From assembly GCA_035489435.1 (NCBI GenBank), contig DATHKG010000096.1: 64,000 nt of DNA. One strand, given 5' to 3'. The notes under the pieces are model-generated. The model worked only from the letters and a program-made list of their open reading frames with translations, had not been told where the DNA came from and did not search any database. Origin of the DNA: DATHKG01 sp035489435 (GTDB taxonomy: Bacteria > Bacteroidota > Bacteroidia > Chitinophagales > Chitinophagaceae). Every line of letters starts with the position of its first letter. The first letter of the stretch is position 1. Positions 44,679 to 54,589 of this stretch are shown piece by piece. A program made the position numbers and the translations under genes.

Positions 44679-46778
44679 TTATCTAACCAAAATGACCTTG
44701 TGGTTTTGTACCCCATTAGGACCGGTTAAACTTAAAAAATACGTCCCCCTGGCAATGTCGCTTACCTCCAGTTTGGAGGTACCCGTTGCAAAACGACGAT
44801 GAACTTTCCCGTTAACATCAATTAATGAAACTTTCACCTTTGCAATACCCGCCCCGGATAAATAAATGTGATTTGTTGCAGGATTCGGAAATATACCTAT
44901 TGAATTAGTCTTAGTCATTGGTAGGGATACAATTTCCGAATAAGAAATTTTATTTGACAACTCAGTCCATTTAAGACGGTAGTACACTGATCCTTCAGCA
45001 TGGGTATCAGTTTGCGTGTAGCTCTGCCCATTAGGTTGCAGACCACCTTTAATTGTTGCTATAGTGGAAAAACTCCTTCCATCATAACTTTTTTCAAGTG
45101 AAAATTCTGTATTGGTATCTTCCTCTTTTGTATCCCAATTCAGCCTGGCTTCAGATGTGGAAATGCGTTTACCGGTAAAACTTGCGAGTTTTATAGGTAA
45201 ATTCATCGATTGCCCAACCACCAAAAATATTGGTGTGCCTGTCAGTGAAATATTTGTTTGCAGGATAGTTGTTGTGGTGGCATTGCTAGAATAATTCCAT
45301 TCATGTTTAATGAGATTAGGAACATTTAATGCAGCAGGGAAAGAATAGGTAGCGGCAGCGACTTCACTTTTGTCTATCAACGCTTTTGCCCATAAAACGT
45401 AAACGAACTCTCCATCATTTTTTTTAAAAGCGCCTCCCTCAATATTCGATGGGAGATACATTGAACCGGTTCTGGCTGCATCATAAGTAGATCCGAATAA
45501 CAATTGTGAGGTTGTCTTCATTCCGATTCCCAATTCAGTCATCTTTTGGCTGCCCTGTACATCTCTCTTGAGATTTTCATACAAGCCCATCATCGCATAA
45601 TCCTGGTTACCCACATCAACACCTTCAGCCGGAGCGTCGATAGCTTCGCCCACCATATAGAAATAAAATTGCTTAATATCATGCTTTTGCGATAAGACCA
45701 GTGATTTTATACCATAGTTTCTTTGCATCTCATCCGTTCCATGCTGTACTCCTGAGGGGCGACGTGTAATGTTACTTTCGGTAATGATAAAATGTTTGCG
45801 GGGGAAAGTTGTTCCATTGTAACCATAGTTGTTAAGAGTTGTTATCATATCATCTTTAGCATTCACCACCCGGGCTGCTGCGTAGTCAGAAGTCCGGGTA
45901 TGGACAAACCCACCTACTGCATTGCTCCAATAACGCATTGAATAGCCAGGGTAAATATGATAACTCACCATGTCAAAATAGGCACTTCCTTTCAATGGAT
46001 AGTCAGCAGTTACAGAACCTTCCTGCCCGGCGGTAGGATTATCTGTATACCTGCATAATGCATCAAGAAATTCGTAATAACCGATACCCCCGGGTGTTAC
46101 ATAATCGTCAGGACTGTATTTTTTAACTACCTCCCAGGTGATCCTCAACATCCGGATATAACTGTGGAAGGGTCCCCAGAGATTTACCAATTCATTTGGA
46201 AGCGGAGCCCTGGTCAGCCAGTTTGAAAGTGTAGCTCCAGTGAAGTCCGGCTCATTTACAACCTCCCATATTCTTATGTAATCACCATATGCCTGAACAA
46301 GATTGAAGATATACTGCGCATAATAGTTATTGGAGTTTACTGTACCATCAACATTCCATATAGGCTCATACAAATTGAGAAACAACCGGGAAGGTTGTGG
46401 GCATCCCGGGTAAGTAGTATTATCGCGGTGAGCGGCGGAAGGTTCTCCTACGAAATTGGTTATTTCGCGCATTTCAAGGTTCTGAACATAATTCCTGAAA
46501 GTATTTACGCGAATATTCAGTCCATGCAATTCTACAAAATAGTCCGGCAAAGTAGTTCTTATACTATGACCACCAGCGCCTCTCACATTTGCCGCTAGAG
46601 CATCGTCAGTCCAGCCATTGGCATAATAACCCATGTTTGCCCCATACATAAACAAATCTGTGTACGGCTTTACATAATCGTTAGCAGTTGGAACAACAGG
46701 TCCCTGACCGAAACTACCAAAAAAAGAAAATAAGAAAACTGAGATGAAGCCGGTTCTGTAGAAGGAAAATTTTGTCAT
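44679..46778 (-). CDS. T9SS-exported clan GH-A glycoside hydrolase
   Basis: A secreted 699-residue protein with a TIM-barrel glycosidase domain. After the signal peptide (core FISVFLFSFFGSFG), residues about 30-420 contain the two glutamates expected of clan GH-A. The acid/base Glu176 is in WEVVNEPD (171-178), and the probable nucleophile Glu334 is in IITESN. FDMVSYHIYPG between them is a further barrel strand. A beta-rich region, a fibronectin-like segment (LNWDTKEEDTNTEFSLEKS) and a T9SS sorting domain (IFPNPATNH) follow. The subfamily could be GH5, GH39 or another member. It probably cuts or trims a surface glycan; the substrate is unknown. Confidence 0.8.
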   Translation of the reverse strand: MTKFSFYRTGFISVFLFSFFGSFGQGPVVPTANDYVKPYTDLFMYGANMGYYANGWTDDALAANVRGAGGHSIRTTLPDYFVELHGLNIRVNTFRNYVQNLEMREITNFVGEPSAAHRDNTTYPGCPQPSRLFLNLYEPIWNVDGTVNSNNYYAQYIFNLVQAYGDYIRIWEVVNEPDFTGATLSNWLTRAPLPNELVNLWGPFHSYIRMLRITWEVVKKYSPDDYVTPGGIGYYEFLDALCRYTDNPTAGQEGSVTADYPLKGSAYFDMVSYHIYPGYSMRYWSNAVGGFVHTRTSDYAAARVVNAKDDMITTLNNYGYNGTTFPRKHFIITESNITRRPSGVQHGTDEMQRNYGIKSLVLSQKHDIKQFYFYMVGEAIDAPAEGVDVGNQDYAMMGLYENLKRDVQGSQKMTELGIGMKTTSQLLFGSTYDAARTGSMYLPSNIEGGAFKKNDGEFVYVLWAKALIDKSEVAAATYSFPAALNVPNLIKHEWNYSSNATTTTILQTNISLTGTPIFLVVGQSMNLPIKLASFTGKRISTSEARLNWDTKEEDTNTEFSLEKSYDGRSFSTIATIKGGLQPNGQSYTQTDTHAEGSVYYRLKWTELSNKISYSEIVSLPMTKTNSIGIFPNPATNHIYLSGAGIAKVKVSLIDVNGKVHRRFATGTSKLEVSDIARGTYFLSLTGPNGVQNHKVILVR

Positions 46779-47021
46779 TGTAGGTAGTAGTTAGATCCTG
46801 GTACAGGAGTCGTTTATAATTTGATACTTACATTGGCTAACCATCTCCAACAAAATCAGCCTGGTGATTTGTAAGGAGCATGGAAAATAGTCGACCGTAT
46901 TGGCTAGGACTTTTATGGGGTGCTGAGCAGGCTTGTTGAGATGTGAACAAGCCTTATACCCCAATCTTCACGCCAAAATGTTAATTATTCTTGATTTGCC
47001 TGTTTTCTTGAGTTTAATCAA

Positions 47022-50000
47022 TTACAATTTGATAAACTTTATTGCCGGAATAGGGACCTTCTCATCATTCACTTTTATGAGATATGTTCCTGCTTTAAGA
47101 TCGCCAAGACTCAATTCCTTTTGAATGATCCGATCTGTGCTGCTTATCATATATGATCGTACCAGCCGACCATATATATCATAGATAAGGATTGTAGAAA
47201 GCGGTGATTTAACCGGCGCTTCGATCCTGAGTATAGCATTCGTTTCAACAGGATTCGGGTAAATTGTTATTTTGCTCACTGCTTTGCTCACTGAAACTGA
47301 CATCGTATCTCTGCCCATATTACCCTTGTCGTCCGTTGCACTAAGTTCAAACTCGAATTCTCCTTCTGACAATGCATTCACCATCGTTTGGCGAGACCCC
47401 GTTTCTAAAATGTTATACGAAATTGGTCCCCTGATCATCCGCCATTTATAAGAAACAACCGTCCCATCATCATCAGAGGCAGATCCAACCAATTGTGCAG
47501 TTCTTTCCGGAAGAAATACTTCGATATCAGCACCAGCATTTACAACAGGTGCCCTGTTTCCCCTAAACAGTTCGGTTACGGTTATACTCATGGTATCCAG
47601 GCCAGTCGCACCCCTGCTATCAATTACCTCTAACATTAATTCGTAAGTACCGGGTTTACTGAAAATGATTGCTGGGGAAACAGAATTAGCATTTAATAAA
47701 ATAAGACTACGTCCGGATATTTGCGTCCAGGAATAAGAAATTTTTGTGCCATCCGGATCATAAGAAAGGGAACCATCGAGAATTATATTATTGGACCCGA
47801 AAGTTATATTAAGGTTACTTCCCGCATTGGCAACCGGCTTCTCATTTGGCTTTGGCAATACCGTTATTACCACGATATCGCTGGCCATAGCACCCTTGTC
47901 ATCTGTAACAATTAGTTCGAATTCATGGCTGCCTTCAGTCAACCCTTCAACTTCCGTTTCCGAAGCTGATACATTAACAATGTTAACTTTGGCAAGGCTC
48001 CTGAGTTTCCATGAATACATTGTTATAATGCCATCTTCATCTGATGCTGATCCTGTCAATTGAATTTTGTCAAGCGGCGCGACAACCGTTATATCCTCGC
48101 CTGCATTTGCTAAAGGTGATTTATTTATGGCTGCATTTACTGTTACAATCACAGTATCATGACCAATAGCACCTGAATTATCTGTAACAGTCAGTCCAAA
48201 TGCATAGGTTCCTGCCGTCAGATCATTTACCGCAGTCACCGCTTCTGTTGGATTTAAAATCACCGCAGATCCACCGTATAACTTTTGCCATAAATAGCTG
48301 AAGATTCGACCATCCTGATCAGTGCCACTACCATTCAGTGTTATGGTTGAAACAGGTAAATTAATAAAGAAATCTGCCTCAGCATTCGCAACAGGATTTT
48401 TATTTGAAGCTGGATTCACCGTAATATTAATTTCATCGGTGTCTGTCAACATCGAATTATCGGTAACCGTCAGTTCAAATGTATAATTACCAGCCTGTAA
48501 CCCGGTTATTTCTGATTCAGGCAAAGAAGCACTAATTATATTTGCACCTCCTCCTGATATTTTTCTCCATGAATAAGATAGGATCTTACCATCTTCATCT
48601 GTGCCTGAGCCTCTTAAAATCACATAGTTTGTTGGTAGTGTGATATTAATATCGGACCCGGCAAAAGCAACCGGCTTTTTATTCGGCGGGGGGGTTACTG
48701 TTACTTTTATTAAATCAGTGGCTATCATGCCTTGATCATCTTTTGCGCTTAATTCGAATTCGTAAACGCCCGCAACCAGATCTTTTACTTCGGTTGCTGC
48801 AGAGCCAGCATTAGCGATTGACGCAACACTCCCGCTCACTTTTTTCCACAATATTGTAATCAAAGACATGTTTTCAGCTGACACATTACCAGTCAAGGTG
48901 ACGGATGTAGATGGTATCGCGATGATAATATCGGTTCCTGCGTTTACGATGGGAAGTTTGTTTCCGGCCGGATTCACTGTTACCTGTACTACATCACTTG
49001 AGATTGAGCCGTTATTGTCTTTAACAGTCAGTTCAAATTGATATATTCCTGTTGCAAGACCAGTAATCAAGGTGGTGGCAGCAGATTGACTTAATATGTT
49101 AGCTGAGCCCCCGGAACTTTTTCGCCAGCTGTATTCGACGATTGTTCCATCTTCATCCTGCCCGGATCCTCTGAGATTACAGCTACTTTGAGGAAGAGTG
49201 ATAATTAAATCATCACCGGCATCTGCAACTGGTATCTTGTTTTGCGGAGCATTAACCCGGACCCGAACAACATCAGTAGCCTTAGCACCGTCATTATCAG
49301 TAACAGTAAGTTCAAACTCATATATCCCCGACTCAAGACCACGTACCCTGGTAACAGGGTGGTTTGCATTTTCAAATGTTACTGATCCCCCACTGATTTT
49401 TTTCCATAGATAGGTGATATTGGTTCCGTCCTCATCATTTCCCGAACCTCTAAGAGTCAAAGAATCTTCCGGAAGCGAAATAGTTATGTCGCTCCCTGCA
49501 TTGGCCCGAGGAACTTTATTAGAAGCAGGATTCACAGTAATTTTAACCTGATCCTTCGATTTACCTCCTGCATTGTCGGTTACCGTGAGTTCAAATTCGT
49601 AAACTCCCGCCTCGAGGCGGGTTACAAGAGTAGTAACAGATCCACTGTTTATTATTTCAGCGGGACCGCCATTAAGTTTATTCCATGTATATGTAGCAAT
49701 ATCTCCATCGTCGTCTGTACCAGTACCAGATAATGTAACTGAATTGGCAGGAAGAGCAACAAATTGATCTTGCCCGGCATTCGCACGGGGTAATTTGTTG
49801 GCTGCTTTTACCGTAATTTGAACAACATCCTTTGAAGTTGCTCCCTGATTATCGGTCACTGTAAGTTCAAATTCATAAACTCCTTCAACAAGGTCATTGA
49901 CAGCTGTTGTACTACTACCAGCATTCATGAGTGCAGCTGATCCACCTTTTATTTTTTTCCATGAATAGCTGCTGATTGTACCATCCGGATCCTTACCGGA

Positions 50001-50951
50001 ACCTGTTAATGTTACAGCATTTTCAGGAAGAGAAATGCTGACATCATTGCCGGCACTGGCAACCGGGACTTTATTCGTCGGAACAACAGCGCCGCGTTCG
50101 TATTGGAGCATCCATTCGTATACATTAAGGCCATTTTCCCTGAAATTGGGATCATAGGTTTTTGTCCAGGCATCATGCGAAGTAGAAGTAAATATGGTCG
50201 CTTTTGCTAATCCGCTTGTGTAAGAATTGATGCCTTGCAGATAATTCAGTGTGCCAGCAACTCCCACTGTCGGATCGCCATTGTTATGTGTCATCCATGT
50301 ATGAATTCCAGCATCCGAAATAACTTTACTGGTTCCTGCACTATATCCGTAAGCCTGACATACGGGTACCATTGCAGCAATTCTTTTTGCATAATCACTG
50401 TTTACTCCCAGATACAAGAATATCATTCCTCCACCCATACTTAGTCCGGTAAGATAAATCCGTTTTGTATTTACCCTGTAATTCTTAACGGCATAATCGA
50501 TGATATCATTTACATAAGAATTACCCGGAGGTACATCTGTAAATTGAGGAGATATGACAATGAATTTATGTGTCTGATTGTTGACTGTAAATGACTTGGG
50601 AAATGTGCCATCTTTAATGAGCTTTGGAACCCCGTTCGACAATACCCTGGACAACTGAGTTGTACCATTTCCTCTTTCCCCGGCACCATGAAAAAAGATA
50701 AGCAACGGATACGATTCCCCGCTTTGATCATAATTTTCAGGCAGATATTCATAAAACCCTTTTACGTAATTATTGATAGCAATATTCCGGGCGGTCTGAA
50801 CCTGGCCTTGAGCCGATATTAAATGGATTAATAAAATGTAAAAAAGAAAAACAACGCGCCTTTGAACCTTTGGCAGCGAAGAATTTTTCTGAAATGTATG
50901 CAACACCGGTTTCCGGGAGTCGCATACGCGGATTAAAGAAAGGATTTTCAT
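47022..50951 (-). CDS. T9SS-exported esterase with ten PKD domains
   Basis: A 1309-residue secreted protein. A signal peptide with a long basic N-region precedes LFYILLIHLISAQG. An alpha/beta-hydrolase domain covers about 55-285 with oxyanion-side FFHGAGERG, nucleophile Ser171 in GLSMGGG, Asp226 and His259 (HDAW), as in PHB-depolymerase/feruloyl-esterase-like proteins. Ten PKD-type repeats of about 85-90 residues run from about 293 to 1215, each opening NKxPxANAGxD and containing DEDGxIxxYxW. A T9SS sorting domain (IYPNPVETN) ends it. A possible -7 element (TAGGTTTG on the - strand, 51002-50995) lies upstream. The PKD array probably spaces the enzyme or binds glycan. Confidence 0.86.
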   Translation of the reverse strand: MKILSLIRVCDSRKPVLHTFQKNSSLPKVQRRVVFLFYILLIHLISAQGQVQTARNIAINNYVKGFYEYLPENYDQSGESYPLLIFFHGAGERGNGTTQLSRVLSNGVPKLIKDGTFPKSFTVNNQTHKFIVISPQFTDVPPGNSYVNDIIDYAVKNYRVNTKRIYLTGLSMGGGMIFLYLGVNSDYAKRIAAMVPVCQAYGYSAGTSKVISDAGIHTWMTHNNGDPTVGVAGTLNYLQGINSYTSGLAKATIFTSTSHDAWTKTYDPNFRENGLNVYEWMLQYERGAVVPTNKVPVASAGNDVSISLPENAVTLTGSGKDPDGTISSYSWKKIKGGSAALMNAGSSTTAVNDLVEGVYEFELTVTDNQGATSKDVVQITVKAANKLPRANAGQDQFVALPANSVTLSGTGTDDDGDIATYTWNKLNGGPAEIINSGSVTTLVTRLEAGVYEFELTVTDNAGGKSKDQVKITVNPASNKVPRANAGSDITISLPEDSLTLRGSGNDEDGTNITYLWKKISGGSVTFENANHPVTRVRGLESGIYEFELTVTDNDGAKATDVVRVRVNAPQNKIPVADAGDDLIITLPQSSCNLRGSGQDEDGTIVEYSWRKSSGGSANILSQSAATTLITGLATGIYQFELTVKDNNGSISSDVVQVTVNPAGNKLPIVNAGTDIIIAIPSTSVTLTGNVSAENMSLITILWKKVSGSVASIANAGSAATEVKDLVAGVYEFELSAKDDQGMIATDLIKVTVTPPPNKKPVAFAGSDINITLPTNYVILRGSGTDEDGKILSYSWRKISGGGANIISASLPESEITGLQAGNYTFELTVTDNSMLTDTDEINITVNPASNKNPVANAEADFFINLPVSTITLNGSGTDQDGRIFSYLWQKLYGGSAVILNPTEAVTAVNDLTAGTYAFGLTVTDNSGAIGHDTVIVTVNAAINKSPLANAGEDITVVAPLDKIQLTGSASDEDGIITMYSWKLRSLAKVNIVNVSASETEVEGLTEGSHEFELIVTDDKGAMASDIVVITVLPKPNEKPVANAGSNLNITFGSNNIILDGSLSYDPDGTKISYSWTQISGRSLILLNANSVSPAIIFSKPGTYELMLEVIDSRGATGLDTMSITVTELFRGNRAPVVNAGADIEVFLPERTAQLVGSASDDDGTVVSYKWRMIRGPISYNILETGSRQTMVNALSEGEFEFELSATDDKGNMGRDTMSVSVSKAVSKITIYPNPVETNAILRIEAPVKSPLSTILIYDIYGRLVRSYMISSTDRIIQKELSLGDLKAGTYLIKVNDEKVPIPAIKFIKL

Positions 50952-51214
50952 AGTTCATACGGATTATGTAGGGATATAGGATAATCGAAAAATTCAAACC
51001 TATGCATTAATTAAAGATTTGGTTATTAGAAATAAGGATAGATTTATCCAGATAACAGCAAATCTTTATGTAATTACAGAGGTAACGGAAACGCTCACGT
51101 GCAAATATTTCAAATTAACGTCTGCAGTGAAGCTTTATGTGAGATTCTATTGCAAAAATAATTCCAAATAATAAGAAACCATTAAATTCCCAAAATGGGA
51201 GCCACTTAAGGAAA

Positions 51215-52375
51215 CTATTTATTTCCGTGAGGAGTATTATAACTTATATCCTGAGATTTAACTGAGCGAAAGAATCCAAGAAACATCATTAGAATTGTCA
51301 AAGGAAGCTTCAATGTAGCCTTTAGAAGTTTACGGTTAAGCATCGATGTGGGGATTGCCAGAATTAAAGCGAGGAAATAGCAACCAGATAGCACAAGCCA
51401 ATAAGTATAGCTTAAACTGGTATTGAAAATCAGCGATATCACTATAATTACAGGTAGTGTACCAAGTAGTATTGATCGCGGCGGGCTGATTGTCTGTAAC
51501 AGTTTATTTAATAAATCAATATTCCCGGTGAATATTTTGTTCCAGTTTAGAAATATATATTTTTTGAGGTAGTGGATTTGTCCCGCCATCCACTTGGATC
51601 GCTGATTGTGAAATACTGTTTGGTCAGTCACCTTTTCATCATAAACCAGGGCATCATGTAAGTACTCGATAGTGTCTTCATTTTTTAATATCCTGAATTC
51701 GAGTTCTCTGTCTTCCCATACATCTTCTACATTTGTATTGATTTGTTTATAATAATCGAACTTAAATCCCATCCCTGAACCAATCAGGGCAGATGAAAAA
51801 CCAATTACACGCTGGCTGTAACGAAAAATATGATTGTTAATTTCCTCACTTACGCTATCGAGTATGGCTAATGAATTGTCCTTATTTTTTGCTGTTCTAT
51901 GACCCTGTACAGCAACTGCACCGGCCTGTAATCTTTCATTCATTTTTAGAAGAAAGTCCTTCCCCATAATATTGTCAGCATCGAGTATAATTACATAATC
52001 ATAATCCCCTATTTGTGAGAGCGCTTCATTTATCGCTTTAGCCTTCCTGCTAACCACGAAATTTACCACTACGGTGATAATCGGAAAAGCTTTTAGTTTA
52101 TTTATAGTTTCCTCTTTCAGGGAATCCGCAATAACCACAATATCCCATTTATCGGCAGGATAATCCTGAAGCAAATTCTTCTCCACGGTATCCACGATCA
52201 CACCATCCTCCTTATAAGCGGGAATTAATACGGCAAATCTACCGGGAGGTCGTTCATAATTGACTATATCTTTGGGGTTTACAAGTTTTCCTGCCAGCGA
52301 GAAGATCAGGTAGTACAGGACAAAAAAACCGAGGTAAAGAAATAAGGTGTAAAGAAATAAATTTAATAACAACAT
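51215..52375 (-). CDS. Membrane GT2-family glycosyltransferase
   Basis: A 386-residue inverting GT-A transferase with membrane helices at both ends. The N-terminal anchor (LFLYTLFLYLGFFVLYYLIF) is followed by FAVLIPAYKEDGVI, ILDADNIMGKDF with the DxD-type Asp-Ala-Asp, and VWEDRELEFRIL. QRSKW sits at the QxxRW position, and three C-terminal helices complete it. This layout is the BcsA/NodC-like processive or polyprenyl-using type. ATG start. It diverges from the methyltransferase at 52493 and probably has its own promoter in the gap. Confidence 0.87.
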   Translation of the reverse strand: MLLLNLFLYTLFLYLGFFVLYYLIFSLAGKLVNPKDIVNYERPPGRFAVLIPAYKEDGVIVDTVEKNLLQDYPADKWDIVVIADSLKEETINKLKAFPIITVVVNFVVSRKAKAINEALSQIGDYDYVIILDADNIMGKDFLLKMNERLQAGAVAVQGHRTAKNKDNSLAILDSVSEEINNHIFRYSQRVIGFSSALIGSGMGFKFDYYKQINTNVEDVWEDRELEFRILKNEDTIEYLHDALVYDEKVTDQTVFHNQRSKWMAGQIHYLKKYIFLNWNKIFTGNIDLLNKLLQTISPPRSILLGTLPVIIVISLIFNTSLSYTYWLVLSGCYFLALILAIPTSMLNRKLLKATLKLPLTILMMFLGFFRSVKSQDISYNTPHGNK

Positions 52376-52405
52376 ACAAGCTTATTCAAAATATAGGGAG
52401 ACGGG

Positions 52406-52435
52406 TTTGAAATTCAAAATAAAAAGAATATTTTG
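52406..52435 (+). promoter_or_regulatory. Possible promoter for the methyltransferase/GT2 pair
   Basis: TTTG at 52406-52409 and TATTTTG at 52429-52435, with 19 bases between, resemble the Bacteroidota -33/-7 pair, but the second element lacks one base of TAnnTTTG. It stands about 57 bases before the start codon at 52493. Confidence 0.35.
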
Positions 52436-52492
52436 TTCTCTAAATTAATCTTTTTATTGGACGATACTAATCCCACTCTAATCTAAACAAAT

Positions 52493-53308
52493 ATGATTTC
52501 TAAACCCCTTTACCAATTTGGTAGATATCAGCCTTTTATCAGTGATAAAATGCAGAAAAGCCCAAAAGTCAGCAAATTAATTAATTCAATATTCGGTTAT
52601 ACGGCTATGGGTGCTTATGGTCGTCAATTAATATTCAAACGCCTGCTTGAATTTGTGCCGATGGCCAAGGTAGAAAGGATGTTGGACCTGGGATGCGGGC
52701 AAGGAGAGTTCAGTTTGATGATGGCTGATGCTCATAAAGACAAACTGGTCGATGCCGTCGATCTTGATAGCCATGCCATCCAGAAGATTCAGAAAGCGAT
52801 TGAGCATTTTGAGATTAATAATCTTCGCGCTTACAATATGAAAGTGGAGGAGCTACCTCATAATGATCATTATGACCTCATTTTTTCAGTTGACGTATTC
52901 GAACATATCATGGTTGAAGAGATGCCATTTAAAGCCTGTCATGACAAACTCAAAAATGGTGGATATCTGATCATCAAAATGCCCAATAAAGTACACCAGA
53001 TGATTCTCCCTGAATCCTGGTTTGAAGAACACAATGAATGGAAAGAAGATGAACATATAGGACAGGTCTACGAACTACAGGATCTCGTTGACAGGTTTAA
53101 AAAAGAAGGATTTAAAATCGTTACTGCTTTTTATTCGGATGGCATTATTGCCAGGGCCGGATGGGAGTTTAATTATATAATGATGAAAGGTGGACCGATC
53201 CCACATCTTATTTCTCTTCCGATTTCAAAATCGCTGATGAAAATTGACAAATTGTTCAAAAACCGCAAAAAAGGAAACTATATTCAGGTCGTGGGCCAAA
53301 AGATATAG
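52493..53308 (+). CDS. Class I SAM-dependent methyltransferase
   Basis: A 271-residue methyltransferase with a clear core: RMLDLGCGQGEFSLMMA (motif I), VDAVDLDSHA (acidic ribose ligand), FSVDVFEHIMVEEM and LKNGGYLIIKMPNK. This core is common among O-antigen and ubiquinone-type methylases. The C-terminal part is typical of glycan-cluster methylases. ATG start. A GT2 gene starts 16 bases after its stop, so the two are co-transcribed. Confidence 0.87.
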   Translation: MISKPLYQFGRYQPFISDKMQKSPKVSKLINSIFGYTAMGAYGRQLIFKRLLEFVPMAKVERMLDLGCGQGEFSLMMADAHKDKLVDAVDLDSHAIQKIQKAIEHFEINNLRAYNMKVEELPHNDHYDLIFSVDVFEHIMVEEMPFKACHDKLKNGGYLIIKMPNKVHQMILPESWFEEHNEWKEDEHIGQVYELQDLVDRFKKEGFKIVTAFYSDGIIARAGWEFNYIMMKGGPIPHLISLPISKSLMKIDKLFKNRKKGNYIQVVGQKI

Positions 53309-53324
53309 CGATTGGGGGCCCCTT

Positions 53325-54509
53325 ATGACATTCATAGAAATAATTTTTTTTGTAGGCTTAGTAGTAATTTTTTACAGCTATGCCGGTTACGGTATTCTGT
53401 TATGGGTACTTGTCAAGATAAAGTTCCTGGTTAAGAAAAACAAAACTTATCCTAATAACAACAATTATCCTCGTGTAACACTTCTTGTAGCTGCATACAA
53501 TGAAGAGCAGTTCATTCTGCAAAAAATCGAGAACACGCTCTCATTAGATTATCCATCTGAAAACCTTGATATTGTTTTTATCACGGACGGCTCCACGGAC
53601 CGAACATCCGAAATAGTTAAGTTATATCCACAAATCACTTTACTTCACCAACCGGCACGAAATGGAAAGATAGCAGCTATGCATCGTGCTATGGGAATGG
53701 TAAATACCCCTTATGTAATTTTTTCTGATGCTAACACCATATTGAACAAAGCCAGCATTAAAAATATTATAAGACATTATCAGGATCCGAAAGTTGGAGG
53801 GGTTGCCGGTGAAAAAAAAGTTATTCAATCCACTAATAACAACAATGCGGGTGGTGAAGGACTTTATTGGAAATATGAATCATTTCTGAAAAAGCTGGAT
53901 TGGAAATTCTACACTGTTGTGGGAGCTGCAGGTGAACTTTTTTCTATCAGAACTTCATTATACGAATACCCGGGAGACGACATCCTTCTTGACGATTTCA
54001 TCATTTCGCTTTCTATTTGCAAAAAAGGCTACCGGATTGCTTATGAAGCTGAAGCTTATGCGTCAGAGAGCGAATCAGCTTCAATACAAGAAGAACAAAA
54101 AAGAAAAATAAGAATAAGTGCCGGGGGGTTCCAATCAATTTACATTTTACGTGACCTGCTGAACATATTCAAATATCCGGTATTATCTTTTCAGTATATC
54201 TCCCATCGGATTCTACGGTGGACCCTTTGCCCGATTTTTCTTCCCGTTATTTTTTTCTTCAATATTTTATTGGTTGTTAATAATGAATCCGGATTTTTTT
54301 ATTTGGTAATGTTAGCTCAAACTTTTTTTTATGTTGGAGCATTTATAGGATGGATCCTTTCAAAAAAAGGAATTAAGATAAGTCTTTTCTATGCACCATA
54401 TTACCTGGTATTTATCAACTACTCACTGTACCTGGGTTTTATCAGATTCATCAAGGGAAATCAAACAGTGCTATGGGAAAAAGCCGCGCGTAGCCAGATC
54501 GGCGCCTGA
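53325..54509 (+). CDS. GT2-family membrane glycosyltransferase
   Basis: A 394-residue inverting glycosyltransferase. I use the ATG at 53325, because the longer frame from 53244 would overlap the methyltransferase and adds no conserved residues. After an N-terminal helix (IIFFVGLVVIFYSYAGYG) come VTLLVAAYNEEQFI, FITDGSTDRT and FSDANTILNKA, with DAN as the metal motif. ILLDDFIIS and the RKIRISAGGFQS loop lie where QxxRW is expected. Three C-terminal helices follow. It resembles the BcsA/HAS-type family, together with the gene at 51215. The product of its catalysis is unknown. Confidence 0.87.
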   Translation: MTFIEIIFFVGLVVIFYSYAGYGILLWVLVKIKFLVKKNKTYPNNNNYPRVTLLVAAYNEEQFILQKIENTLSLDYPSENLDIVFITDGSTDRTSEIVKLYPQITLLHQPARNGKIAAMHRAMGMVNTPYVIFSDANTILNKASIKNIIRHYQDPKVGGVAGEKKVIQSTNNNNAGGEGLYWKYESFLKKLDWKFYTVVGAAGELFSIRTSLYEYPGDDILLDDFIISLSICKKGYRIAYEAEAYASESESASIQEEQKRKIRISAGGFQSIYILRDLLNIFKYPVLSFQYISHRILRWTLCPIFLPVIFFFNILLVVNNESGFFYLVMLAQTFFYVGAFIGWILSKKGIKISLFYAPYYLVFINYSLYLGFIRFIKGNQTVLWEKAARSQIGA

Positions 54510-54538
54510 AAACCCAGCGGATATATTTAAAAGTGAAA

Positions 54539-54560
54539 CTGCCCCTGTGATCAGGGGCAG
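54539..54560. terminator. Perfect hairpin between convergent genes
   Basis: CTGCCCCTG (54539-54547) and CAGGGGCAG (54552-54560) enclose a 4-base loop, located between the convergent GT2 and esterase genes. No long T-run follows on either strand, so termination is likely but not certain. Confidence 0.6.
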
Positions 54561-54589
54561 CTCCGGTAATATATGTGAAACAGTACTTG

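Noticed and set aside
53244..53324. N-terminal extension of the GT2 gene overlapping the methyltransferase
   Set aside because: The extension is antagonistic to the methyltransferase frame and lacks conserved residues; the ATG at 53325 starts at the membrane anchor.
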